A DNA stretch of 10,286 bases from contig SXYE01000018.1 in NCBI GenBank assembly GCA_005789325.1, positions 1-10,286 of the forward strand, in the 5' to 3' direction. The notes under the pieces were generated by a model. It did not search any database, had not been told where the DNA came from, and saw only the letters and a program-made list of their open reading frames with translations. Position 1 is the stretch's first letter. Each line of letters begins with the position of its first letter. Below, one piece after another: positions 1 to 7,301 of this stretch. This DNA is from Actinomycetota bacterium (GTDB lineage: Bacteria > Actinomycetota > Actinomycetes > S36-B12 > UBA5976). The position numbers were made by a program, and so were the translations under genes.

Positions 1-1502
1 GTTTAGCAAATCTCATCGTTATTTATGACGACAATTCAATAAGCATTGATGGCGATACTTCACTTGCTTTCACTGAGGATGTTGTGGCCAGATATCGCTC
101 GTATGACTGGGATGTACACAGTGTTGAATTGGCCCAAGATGGACAAGTCGATATTCCAAATCTTATTAAGGCAATTGAATTAGCTAGAAAATCTAATAAA
201 CCAAGCTTTATTCGTTTAAAGACAGTTATTGCATGGCCGGCCCCAAATGCGCGTAACACGGCAGCTTCTCATGGAGCACCCCTTGGTCAAGATGAAACAA
301 AACTCACTAAAAAGAATCTAGGTTTTGATCCTGATAAGTTTTTTGATGTTTCGCAAGATGTCCTCGATTACACCAGAAAAACTAAAGAACTTGGTGATCA
401 AAAACTAGATAAATGGAAAAAAGATTTCACTTCTTGGGCACTTGGCAATCCTGAATTAGCAAAAGATTATGCAAGATTAGAAAAGTCTGAATTAATTCCT
501 GATCTAGAAACCTTCATCACAAAATTTGAACCTGGGGTAAGTGTTGCCAGCAGAAAAAGTGGTGGAACTGTTCTAAATGAGTTATCCAACAAGTTAGTTG
601 AATTAGTTGGTGGTTCAGCAGACTTAGCTGAAAGCAATGGCGTTGCTCTGAAAAACGCCAAGGTTATGCAGAAACTAAACTCTGCAATCCCAGATTCATC
701 CGTTGGTGGAAAGTATTTGCATTTTGGTATCAGAGAACATGCCATGGCAGCAATCATGAACGGCATGGCTCTTTATGGATTCACTAGACCTTTTGGTGCA
801 ACGTTTTTAATCTTTAGTGACTACCAAAAACCAGCAATCAGATTAGCTTCCTTGATGCAACTTCCAGTAACTTATGTTTGGACTCATGATTCAATCGGCT
901 TAGGTGAAGATGGTCCAACTCATCAACCAGTTGAACAACTATGGGCGTTGCGTTTAATCCCTGGTTTTTCAGTGATTAGACCTTGCGATGCTAATGAAGT
1001 AAGTGTTAGTTGGCTAAAGATATTAGAAGACAGAAAACCTGCAGGAATTGTTCTTACCCGACAAAACATTCCTACTCTAGATAGAAATATTTATGCATCA
1101 GCGCAAAACGCAAAGCAAGGGGGTTACGTTTTGTTAGATGCACCTGATTCAAATCCTGAAGTGATTTTAATTGCTACAGGTTCTGAAGTTCATCTAGCAC
1201 TTGATGCTCAAAAAGAGTTAAATTCTCAAAAAATTAGCACCAGAGTTGTTTCCATGCCGTGTGTGGAATGGTTCTTGGCCCAACCTAGTTCTTATCAAGA
1301 GAAAGTATTGCCGAAAACCGTGACCGCAAAAATTGCTATTGAAGCAGGTTCAAGTGCTGGTTGGTATCAATTTGTGGGCTTAACAGGTGCTGTGATTGGT
1401 CTTGATCGTTATGGAGCAAGCGGTAAACCAGACTTGTTATACAAAGAGTTTGGTATAACAGTTGAAAATATTGTTAAGAAAGCAAAAGAGTTAAGAAAAT
1501 AA
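1..1502 (+). CDS. tkt: Transketolase, 5'-truncated by the window edge
   Basis: Transketolase moves two-carbon ketol units between sugar phosphates in the non-oxidative pentose phosphate pathway, using thiamine diphosphate (TPP) and a divalent metal in the cytosol. The frame is open from base 3, so the gene continues off the left edge. About 500 of roughly 690 residues are visible. The visible part opens inside the TPP-domain segment LIVIYDDNSISIDGD, then shows the active-site histidine segment ASHGAPLG. The pyrimidine-binding domain follows, with GGSADLAESN, the catalytic glutamate in FGIREHAM (codon 735-737) and HDSIGLGEDGPTHQP. The C-terminal domain includes VILIATGSEV. A GTG at 84 is internal, because upstream codons already match the family. 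It ends 4 bp from the stop of the convergent rbpA. In Streptomyces, tkt is followed by other pentose phosphate genes (from memory); here its 3' neighbour is rbpA on the other strand. I see no frameshift. Confidence 0.97.
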   Translation, partial: LANLIVIYDDNSISIDGDTSLAFTEDVVARYRSYDWDVHSVELAQDGQVDIPNLIKAIELARKSNKPSFIRLKTVIAWPAPNARNTAASHGAPLGQDETKLTKKNLGFDPDKFFDVSQDVLDYTRKTKELGDQKLDKWKKDFTSWALGNPELAKDYARLEKSELIPDLETFITKFEPGVSVASRKSGGTVLNELSNKLVELVGGSADLAESNGVALKNAKVMQKLNSAIPDSSVGGKYLHFGIREHAMAAIMNGMALYGFTRPFGATFLIFSDYQKPAIRLASLMQLPVTYVWTHDSIGLGEDGPTHQPVEQLWALRLIPGFSVIRPCDANEVSVSWLKILEDRKPAGIVLTRQNIPTLDRNIYASAQNAKQGGYVLLDAPDSNPEVILIATGSEVHLALDAQKELNSQKISTRVVSMPCVEWFLAQPSSYQEKVLPKTVTAKIAIEAGSSAGWYQFVGLTGAVIGLDRYGASGKPDLLYKEFGITVENIVKKAKELRK

Positions 1503-1511
1503 CTTCTTAAC
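1490..1511. terminator. Inverted repeat spanning both convergent stop codons (possible weak bidirectional terminator)
   Basis: GTTAAGAA (1490-1497) and TTCTTAAC (1504-1511) form a perfect 8-bp inverted repeat around a 6-nt loop. The tkt stop TAA (1500-1502) lies in the loop and the rbpA stop (1507-1509) lies in the right arm. On the minus strand the hairpin is followed by a pyrimidine-rich run (TCTTTTGCTTTCTT); on the plus strand there is no U tract. The stem is A/T-rich with only two G-C pairs, so it is a weak terminator at best. A second GTTAAGAA at 1473-1480 could pair with the same right arm. It is the only terminator-like structure between the two converging units. Confidence 0.4.
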
Positions 1512-1842
1512 GATCGCCACGTAATTTATCGATCGCCTCTGCCAAAATAGCATCGCCATCTTTATCATCACGACGTTCTTTTACATAAGCTAAATGAGTT
1601 TTATATGGTTCATTTTTAACTGGCTTTGGTGGATTGTCTTGATCTTGACCGGCAGGCCATCCACATCTTGGGCAATCCCAAGTATCAGGAATTGGTGCAT
1701 CTACTGCAAAGGCTGGTCTACTTTCATGACCATGTGCACAGTAAAAAGATAAACGAACTCGTGGTGCTGCATCTCCGCGCTCTGCTTCTCCCATTGGGCC
1801 TGCGCCAACGCGACTTCCTCTGATTGCACTACCACCAGCCAT
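1507..1842 (-). CDS. rbpA: RNA polymerase-binding protein RbpA
   Basis: RbpA binds RNA polymerase together with principal (group I/II) sigma factors and stabilises the open promoter complex. It is found only in Actinobacteria. The protein has 111 residues, the family's usual size. A flexible N-terminal tail (MAGGSAIRGSRVGAGPMGEAERG) leads into a small zinc-ribbon-like core with candidate ligands C35, H39, C57 and C60 (YCAHGHE and CPRCG). A basic linker PYKTHLAYVKERR follows, then the helical sigma-interaction region up to the end (LAEAIDKLRGDR). The N-terminal tail resembles the form I recall from many non-mycobacterial actinobacteria rather than the M. tuberculosis form. The ATG is fixed by a strong ribosome binding site, AAAGGAG, 6 nt upstream. 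It lies 18 bp after secG and is probably co-transcribed with it. It is the last gene of the minus-strand block. Confidence 0.95.
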   Translation of the reverse strand: MAGGSAIRGSRVGAGPMGEAERGDAAPRVRLSFYCAHGHESRPAFAVDAPIPDTWDCPRCGWPAGQDQDNPPKPVKNEPYKTHLAYVKERRDDKDGDAILAEAIDKLRGDR

Positions 1843-1848
1843 TTATTA

Positions 1849-1855
1849 CTCCTTT
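1849..1855 (-). promoter_or_regulatory. Strong Shine-Dalgarno site of rbpA
   Basis: On the minus strand AAAGGAG lies 6 nt before the rbpA ATG. It is the best match to the anti-Shine-Dalgarno sequence at any start in this window. Most neighbouring starts have weak sites or none, which suggests that RbpA is translated more independently and more strongly than its upstream partners. Confidence 0.75.
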
Positions 1856-1860
1856 GTTGT

Positions 1861-2100
1861 TTACGCGCTTAGAACTAAACCCAGACCAATAACACTTGCA
1901 GTCCAGATTAAACCAATTGCAATTGTGAATCGATCTAGATTTCTTTCAGCTAGTGAAGATCCACCTAATGATGAACTAAATCCTCCACCAAACAAATCTG
2001 AAAGACCACCGCCACGGCCTCTGTGTAACAAAACTAAAAGAATTAACAAAAGATTAGAAATTATTAAAATGACACCTAGAGTCCAAGAGATTATTGTCAT
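1861..2100 (-). CDS. secG: Preprotein translocase subunit SecG
   Basis: SecG is the small accessory subunit of the SecYEG channel in the cytoplasmic membrane and supports SecA-driven export of unfolded proteins. Using the ATG at 2100 the product has 79 residues. One membrane segment spans about residues 3-25. It is followed by the conserved cytoplasmic loop HRGRGGGLSDLFGGG with SSLGGSSLAERNLDR, and a second membrane segment spans about 58-78. The RGRGGGLSD and AERNLDR motifs are the actinobacterial SecG signature. The frame stays open upstream to a TTG at 2163, which would add 21 strongly basic residues unlike family members, so I prefer the ATG. The leader before it is purine-rich, with AAGGA rather far upstream (about 15 nt). 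It follows tpiA after 95 bp and precedes rbpA by 18 bp, which is the usual actinobacterial order. A promoter candidate lies at 2135-2163. Confidence 0.93.
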   Translation of the reverse strand: MTIISWTLGVILIISNLLLILLVLLHRGRGGGLSDLFGGGFSSSLGGSSLAERNLDRFTIAIGLIWTASVIGLGLVLSA

Positions 2101-2134
2101 TTTCTTTCTTATCTTTCCTTTCCGTTTGATTCTT

Positions 2135-2163
2135 ACTTTAAGGATACGACTTGGTGCTGACAA
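2135..2163 (-). promoter_or_regulatory. Candidate promoter of secG-rbpA
   Basis: On the minus strand a TTGTCA hexamer (2158-2163) is separated by exactly 17 bp from TAAAGT (2135-2140). These match the TTGACA and TANNNT elements of principal-sigma promoters. Transcription would start about 25-30 nt before the secG ATG. It would let secG-rbpA be expressed apart from the glycolytic genes. The 14-bp palindrome at 2168-2181 ends 4 bp upstream of the -35 element. This is pattern matching only; no transcript evidence is available. Confidence 0.45.
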
Positions 2164-2167
2164 TTTA

Positions 2168-2181
2168 AGGTCCCGGGACCT
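2168..2181. repeat. Perfect 14-bp GC-rich palindrome AGGTCCCGGGACCT between tpiA and secG
   Basis: AGGTCCCGGGACCT equals its own reverse complement and is markedly G/C-rich inside an A/T-rich spacer. It lies 14 bp after the tpiA stop and 4 bp upstream of the candidate secG -35 box. It could be a dimeric regulator's operator. It could also form a short hairpin (5-bp stem, CCGG loop) at the end of the tpiA transcript, followed by TTAAATT, which would make only a weak terminator. I noticed no second copy in the window. Confidence 0.55.
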
Positions 2182-2195
2182 AGTGAGTCACAGGC

Positions 2196-2981
2196 TTAAG
2201 GCTGATCGGGCCATCTAATTATGCGTAGGAATTCATCTGGGTCCAAGGCTGCTCCACCAATTAGAGCTCCATCAACATCTGGTTGCTCCATGATGGCTTT
2301 AACGTTTCCAGCTTTTACTGAACCGCCATAAAGAATACGAACTTTGTCTGCCACATCTTGAGAATAAAGTTTGGCAACTTTTTGTCTGATGGCAAGTGAC
2401 ATATCTTGTGCATCCTGAGGAGTTGCGACTTCTCCTGTACCAATTGCCCACACAGGTTCATACGCAATTACTAATTCAGATACGTAATTTGACCTAATAT
2501 CTTTGAGAGCGCCTTGAATTTGATTCAACGTGTGATCAACAGCATTCCCACTTTGTCTAATATCTAATGTTTCCCCAACAGCGATCATTGGAATGAGGTC
2601 ATTTTTTATGGCAGCTTTTACTTTGGCATTAACACTTTCATCGGTTTCGTGATGGTAAGCACGTCTTTCGCTATGACCAATTAGTGCATATGTAACTCTT
2701 AATTTCTTTAACATTGATCCACTTATTTCACCGGTGTAAGCACCTGAATCATGAGCACTTATGTCTTGAGCGCCATAAGTGATTGCTAAATGGTCTGCAT
2801 CGATCACAGTTTGGACTGAACGAATATTGGTAAATGGTGGGAAAATAACAACTTCGGTACGGGCATAATCAGCTTCGATAAGAGAAAAAGCCATCTTGTT
2901 AACGTAAGCAATTGATTCAAGATGATTAATATTCATCTTCCAATTACCTGCCATGACAGGTTTTCTTGAATCGTTAGTCAT
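2196..2981 (-). CDS. tpiA: Triosephosphate isomerase
   Basis: This enzyme interconverts dihydroxyacetone phosphate and glyceraldehyde 3-phosphate in glycolysis and gluconeogenesis. The 261-residue TIM barrel is of normal length. The active-site residues are all visible: N13 and K15 in AGNWKMN, the electrophile H103 in GHSERR, and the base E175 in AYEPVWAIGTG. The mobile loop 6 follows E175. The phosphate-binding GGS (219-221) and GG (242-243) are also present. One oddity is A134 in IPMIAVGET, where the family nearly always has cysteine (CVGET or CIGET); the catalytic set is otherwise complete. The ATG directly follows the pgk TAA with no base between them, so translation is presumably coupled to pgk. 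It is the third gene of the gap-pgk-tpiA series; secG follows 95 bp downstream. Confidence 0.98.
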   Translation of the reverse strand: MTNDSRKPVMAGNWKMNINHLESIAYVNKMAFSLIEADYARTEVVIFPPFTNIRSVQTVIDADHLAITYGAQDISAHDSGAYTGEISGSMLKKLRVTYALIGHSERRAYHHETDESVNAKVKAAIKNDLIPMIAVGETLDIRQSGNAVDHTLNQIQGALKDIRSNYVSELVIAYEPVWAIGTGEVATPQDAQDMSLAIRQKVAKLYSQDVADKVRILYGGSVKAGNVKAIMEQPDVDGALIGGAALDPDEFLRIIRWPDQP

Positions 2982-4187
2982 TTAAGCCTCTTCCAATACA
3001 GCTAATCCTGGCAAAAATTTTCCTTCAAGTAGTTCCAGTGACGCTCCGCCACCAGTACTGATGTGATCAAACTTTGATTCATCAAGTCCTAGTAATCGAA
3101 TTGCAGCAGCTGAATCTCCACCGCCCACAACGCTATATGCAGCACTGTTTGCCAAAGCCTGGGCAACAGTTTTTGTGCCTTTAGCAAACGCATTTACTTC
3201 AAAGACTCCCAATGGACCATTCCAGACCACAGTTTTTGCATCACGTATCTTGTCTGCAAATAATTCTGCAGTCTTAGACCCAATATCTAATCCTTTTTGA
3301 CCAACAGGAATTTTATCAAAATCCACTTCAGACACTGAACTTGTTCCATCAAGAGATGCTGAAATAACGATGTCAATTGGTAAAACAATTTCAACATTTT
3401 TTTCTTTTGCTGTGAGCAGTAATTGTTTTACTTCTTCAATTCTGTCTACTTCAAGTAATGAATCTCCCACTTCATAGCCTTGGGCTTTGAGAAACGTGAA
3501 AGCCATTCCCCCACCAATTAAAATCTTGTTTACTTTTGTAATTAAATTATTAATCACACCAAGTTTGTCACTTACTTTTGATCCTCCCAAGACCACAACA
3601 TAGGGTCTATCAGGATTATTTAAAACTCTGTCAAAAGCTTTTTGTTCCGCTTGCACTAGTCGACCAGATGCCTTAGGAAGTAATCTTGCGATATCAGTTA
3701 CGGAAGCTTGTTCTCTGTGCACTACACCGAATCCATCAATAACAAATGCATCGCCAAGTTTGGCAAGTTTTTGGGCTAATCTTTGTCGCTCTGTTTGATC
3801 TTTGCTGGTTTCATCTTTCTCAAATCTGATGTTTTCAATCATGACAATTTCACCGGATTGCATGGAATTTACTGTTTCTAAAGTCGATGCATCGTTTAAA
3901 TCATCTATAAACTTAATTGATACCCCAACTAACTCACCTAATCGTTTAGCAATTGGTTTAAGGGATAATTCGGGTTTTCTTTCCCCTTTAGGTCTTCCTA
4001 GGTGAGCCAAAATAATTATCTTGGCATTCTTTTTTCTCAAATCATTTATTGTGGTGACACTTGCTCTTAGACGACCATCATCAGTAATTTGCATTTGCCC
4101 ATTTGCATCTTGCTTCATGGGAGCATTTAAATCAGCGCGTAACAATACGCGCTGATTATTTAGTTCTAAGTCGTCAATAGTTTTCAT
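2982..4187 (-). CDS. pgk: Phosphoglycerate kinase
   Basis: Pgk transfers the acyl phosphate of 1,3-bisphosphoglycerate to ADP, the first ATP-yielding step of lower glycolysis, in the cytosol. With the ATG at 4187 the protein has 401 residues, a normal length. The N-terminal substrate domain shows RVLLRADLNAP, ILAHLGRPKGE and IENIRFEKDE. The segment VIDGFGVVHREQAS is the actinobacterial variant of the usual NDAFG..HR.HAS. The C-terminal nucleotide domain shows VVLGGSKVSDK, LIGGGMAFTF, VWNGPLGVFE, VGGGDSAAA and the terminal STGGGASLELLEG. The frame extends upstream to a TTG at 4214 inside gap, but the ATG gives the family's usual beginning (MKTIDDL). That start lies 7 nt after the gap stop and has no visible Shine-Dalgarno site, so coupling to gap translation is likely. 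The stop abuts the tpiA start. Confidence 0.98.
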   Translation of the reverse strand: MKTIDDLELNNQRVLLRADLNAPMKQDANGQMQITDDGRLRASVTTINDLRKKNAKIIILAHLGRPKGERKPELSLKPIAKRLGELVGVSIKFIDDLNDASTLETVNSMQSGEIVMIENIRFEKDETSKDQTERQRLAQKLAKLGDAFVIDGFGVVHREQASVTDIARLLPKASGRLVQAEQKAFDRVLNNPDRPYVVVLGGSKVSDKLGVINNLITKVNKILIGGGMAFTFLKAQGYEVGDSLLEVDRIEEVKQLLLTAKEKNVEIVLPIDIVISASLDGTSSVSEVDFDKIPVGQKGLDIGSKTAELFADKIRDAKTVVWNGPLGVFEVNAFAKGTKTVAQALANSAAYSVVGGGDSAAAIRLLGLDESKFDHISTGGGASLELLEGKFLPGLAVLEEA

Positions 4188-4194
4188 TAATGAA

Positions 4195-5244
<1,050 letters not shown>

Positions 5245-5321
5245 TTAGTAATCAACTCCAGAATAATAGATACGCGGACTTAACTTTTACTGCCATTTTG
5301 GCGACGTTGCCATGACCAATT
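5245..5321 (-). promoter_or_regulatory. whiA-gap spacer with a weak promoter candidate and alternative small hairpins
   Basis: On the minus strand a -10-like TATTAT (5263-5268) lies 18 nt before the gap start codon, but nothing resembling TTGACA lies at the right distance upstream. Further upstream TGGC, GCCA and TGGC occur in series: TGGC-AACGTC-GCCA-AAA-TGGC. The middle GCCA can pair with either flank, giving two mutually exclusive 4-bp hairpins. Such short stems may mean nothing. I see no clear terminator for whiA here, so gap could also be read from upstream. Confidence 0.3.
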
Positions 5322-6302
5322 CTACCCTTCAAGCATTTCAGGTGTGAGAGAGGCTTCAGTTGGTGGAATTCCTAGTTCATTTGCTCGTTTATCAGCCATA
5401 GCTAATAGACGTCTAATTCTTCCTGCAATTGCATCCTTTGTTAAAGGTGGATCACTCAAAGCGCCCAATTCTTCCAGGCTTGCTTGCTTATGTGTGATTC
5501 TTAATTCACCAGCTGCTTTTAAATGATCTGGAATTTCATTACCCAGAATTTCCATAGCTCTGGCAACTCTTGCTCCTGCGGCTACTGCTGCTTGAGCACT
5601 TCGTCTTAAATTTGCATCATCAAAGTTGGCTAAACGATTTGCTGTAGCACGCACTTCTCGTCTCATGCGTCTTTCTTCCCATGCCATCACAGCAGTGTGG
5701 GCACCAAGTCTGGTTAAGAGTGATCCGATTGCATCACCGTCTCTTATTACAACTCGATCAACGCCACGAACTTCTCTAGCTTTTGCGACAACATCTAATC
5801 TTCTTGCTGCACCAACAAGTGCAAGGGCTGCTTCTGGTCCAGGTGCAGTAATTTCTAAAGCACTTGATCTACCAGGTTCAGTTAGTGAACCATGAGCCAA
5901 GAAAGCACCTCGCCAAGCTGCTTCGGCATCACAAATTCCGCCGCCAACAACAGAAGGTGGCAAACCTCTTACTGGTCTTCCTGCTGCATCGATCAAACCT
6001 GTTTGTTTAGCTAAAACATCTCCGCCTTGCACAACGCGCACAACATAACGAGCGCCTCTTCTAATTCCAGAACCTTGCAAAACTGACATTTCAGCATCAT
6101 GACCGTAAAGTTCAACGATGTCTTTTCTTAAACGTCTAGCAATCTGACCAGCATCAAGTTCAGCCTCAACAACTATTTGGCCCGCTACTAAGTGCAGTCC
6201 GCCTGCAAAACGAAGCAATGCCGAAACCTCTGCCTTTCGGCAACAAGTTTTATTTAACTCAACTCTTGCTAATTCATCTTTAACTGCAGCTGTCATGGCC
6301 AT
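5322..6302 (-). CDS. whiA: WhiA, conserved actinobacterial transcription regulator
   Basis: WhiA is a DNA-binding regulator with a LAGLIDADG homing-endonuclease-like fold fused to a helix-turn-helix. In Streptomyces it works with WhiB in sporulation-associated cell division and recognises GACAC. It is also kept in bacteria that do not sporulate. The 326-residue product opens with [13 protein letters not shown] and [17 protein letters not shown], shows [19 protein letters not shown] (about 133-150) and the strongly conserved [27 protein letters not shown] (about 209-235), and ends with the helix-turn-helix region (about 273-305, [20 protein letters not shown]). From memory it follows Streptomyces WhiA closely along its length. 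The start at 6302 keeps the conserved MAMTAAV. A second ATG at 6296 has better spacing to AGGA and is the alternative. rapZ lies upstream as usual, but yvcK, normally between them, is missing. Confidence 0.97.
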   Translation of the reverse strand: MAMTAAVKDELARVELNKTCCRKAEVSALLRFAGGLHLVAGQIVVEAELDAGQIARRLRKDIVELYGHDAEMSVLQGSGIRRGARYVVRVVQGGDVLAKQTGLIDAAGRPVRGLPPSVVGGGICDAEAAWRGAFLAHGSLTEPGRSSALEITAPGPEAALALVGAARRLDVVAKAREVRGVDRVVIRDGDAIGSLLTRLGAHTAVMAWEERRMRREVRATANRLANFDDANLRRSAQAAVAAGARVARAMEILGNEIPDHLKAAGELRITHKQASLEELGALSDPPLTKDAIAGRIRRLLAMADKRANELGIPPTEASLTPEMLEG

Positions 6303-6309
6303 ATTTCCT

Positions 6310-6338
6310 ATTTTGACACAATAAACACGGCGTGTCAG
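6310..6338 (-). promoter_or_regulatory. Candidate whiA promoter overlapping a GACAC inverted repeat (possible WhiA autoregulation)
   Basis: On the minus strand CTGACA (6333-6338) and CAAAAT (6310-6315) are 17 bp apart and match the -35 and -10 elements reasonably. The -10 ends 7 nt before the whiA ATG, so the transcript would be leaderless or nearly so. The same bases carry a perfect inverted repeat, TGACAC-N12-GTGTCA (6314-6337), with two GACAC pentamers facing each other. GACAC is the known WhiA recognition core, and WhiA binds its own promoter in Streptomyces. A nested palindrome, ACACGGCGTGT (plus strand, 6325-6335), lies inside. Occupancy would block both promoter boxes, which suggests autorepression; that last step is inference. 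Confidence 0.5.
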
Positions 6339-6383
6339 ATTGTTTTTGATTTATTTTGTATAAAGAGACTTAATGAGTCACAC

Positions 6384-6418
6384 TAGTAACATTAGTTACT
6401 AAAACTAACTTTTGTTAC
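6384..6418. repeat. Two tandem GTAAC-N4-GTTAC inverted repeats downstream of rapZ
   Basis: The first repeat is TAGTAAC-ATTA-GTTACTA (6384-6401), with perfect 7-bp arms. The second is CTAAC-TTTT-GTTAC (6405-6418), which matches the same pattern except for its outermost pair. Their centres are 19 bp apart, close to two helical turns, as expected for cooperative binding of a dimeric regulator. They lie directly after the rapZ stop and upstream of a -10-like TATACA (minus strand, 6357-6362) that lacks a -35. As RNA, the rapZ-proximal unit forms a very weak A/T hairpin followed by UUUU, so a poor terminator is the alternative. Confidence 0.45.
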
Positions 6419-7276
6419 TTATTCCTTGCCTAAATCTCGGTGAACTACTCGAACTTTTGCACCATCTGCAAGTAATTGTTGTGCAACTTTTTCTGAAATT
6501 GTCACACTGCGATGCTTTCCACCTGTACAACCAATTGCAACTGTGACATATTTTTTGCCCTCACGCACATAACCAGGGGTCGTTGTATTGATCAATTCAT
6601 TTATGGTTTTTGCAAATCTCTCTGCTCCATCTTGATGGAGGACGAAATCTTGAACTTTCTTATCCAAACCAGTGAGATTTTTTAAGTCCTTTTCCCAGAA
6701 AGGATTGGCTAGAAATCTTGCATCAAAAACAAAATCGGCATCTACAGGGATCCCGTATTTGAAACCAAAAGATAAAATTGTTGCCTGAAATGTTTCAACA
6801 TCACTTTCAAATGTTTTTTCAATTACAGTTCGTAAACCCGGTGAGGACATATCTGAAGTGTCAATCACCACATCAGCATTTGCTCTTAAATCGCCTAACA
6901 ATTTTCTTTCATTTTGTAAGCCATCTAGAACTCGTCCATCTCCTTGTAAAGGATGAGGTCGTCTGCTGCCTTCAAATCTTCTTACCAATGAAACATCAGA
7001 TGCTTCTAAGTAAAGAACTCTTACTTGCCAGTTATCATTTTTAACTTCAGTTAAAGCTTTGTCTAAATTGGCAAATAGTTTTCCACCACGAACATCAACA
7101 ACCACGGCAATATGAGTAGCAACACCTTGAAGTTTTACATCATTTAATGCAGATTTTAAAACTGAAGGTGGAAGATTATCAATTACAAACCAACCTAAAT
7201 CCTCTAAAGCACGCGCAGCAGTTGATCGACCTGCTCCAGACATTCCAGAGACAATAAGAACTTCAGGGTTGTTCAT
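6419..7276 (-). CDS. rapZ: RapZ/YvcJ family P-loop nucleotide-binding protein
   Basis: RapZ-family proteins bind and hydrolyse nucleotides. In E. coli RapZ is an RNA adaptor controlling glucosamine-6-phosphate synthase through GlmZ/GlmY; in Gram-positives the role of YvcJ is poorly defined, and no such RNA circuit is expected here. The 285-residue protein has normal length. It begins with the Walker A motif GMSGAGRST (11-19), where arginine replaces the usual lysine, as I recall for other actinobacteria. It continues with WFVIDNLPP (about 29-37), RRFEGSRRPHPL (about 99-110), NADVVIDTS (about 133-141) and the C-terminal family signature AIGCTGGKHRSV (247-258). The ATG at 7276 is preceded by AGGA at short spacing (3 nt) and lies 25 bp after the uvrC stop. 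It sits between uvrC and whiA, matching the actinobacterial order except that yvcK does not follow. Confidence 0.95.
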   Translation of the reverse strand: MNNPEVLIVSGMSGAGRSTAARALEDLGWFVIDNLPPSVLKSALNDVKLQGVATHIAVVVDVRGGKLFANLDKALTEVKNDNWQVRVLYLEASDVSLVRRFEGSRRPHPLQGDGRVLDGLQNERKLLGDLRANADVVIDTSDMSSPGLRTVIEKTFESDVETFQATILSFGFKYGIPVDADFVFDARFLANPFWEKDLKNLTGLDKKVQDFVLHQDGAERFAKTINELINTTTPGYVREGKKYVTVAIGCTGGKHRSVTISEKVAQQLLADGAKVRVVHRDLGKE

Positions 7277-7301
7277 GTTCCTAGTCTGCCCTATAAACTG
7301 A

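Noticed and set aside
467..766. Minus-strand open frame of 99 codons opposite tkt
   Set aside because: It lies wholly within the conserved transketolase coding sequence and its translation has no recognisable domain or ribosome binding site.
2101..2163. N-terminal extension of SecG from a TTG start
   Set aside because: The added residues are highly basic and absent from SecG homologues, and the candidate promoter lies in the same DNA. The ATG at 2100 gives the family's usual beginning.
3328..3334. GACAC pentamer inside pgk as a WhiA site
   Set aside because: A 5-mer is expected roughly twenty times by chance on both strands of this window. A single copy inside coding sequence is not evidence.
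6357..6385. Upstream whiA promoter with TATACA as a complete sigma-70-type promoter
   Set aside because: No -35-like hexamer occurs at 16-18 bp. I kept only the -10-like element as context for the tandem repeats.
7220..7246. RapZ Walker A lysine replaced by arginine (GMSGAGRST) as a sign of an inactive protein
   Set aside because: To my knowledge this arginine is common in actinobacterial RapZ homologues, so it is not unusual here.
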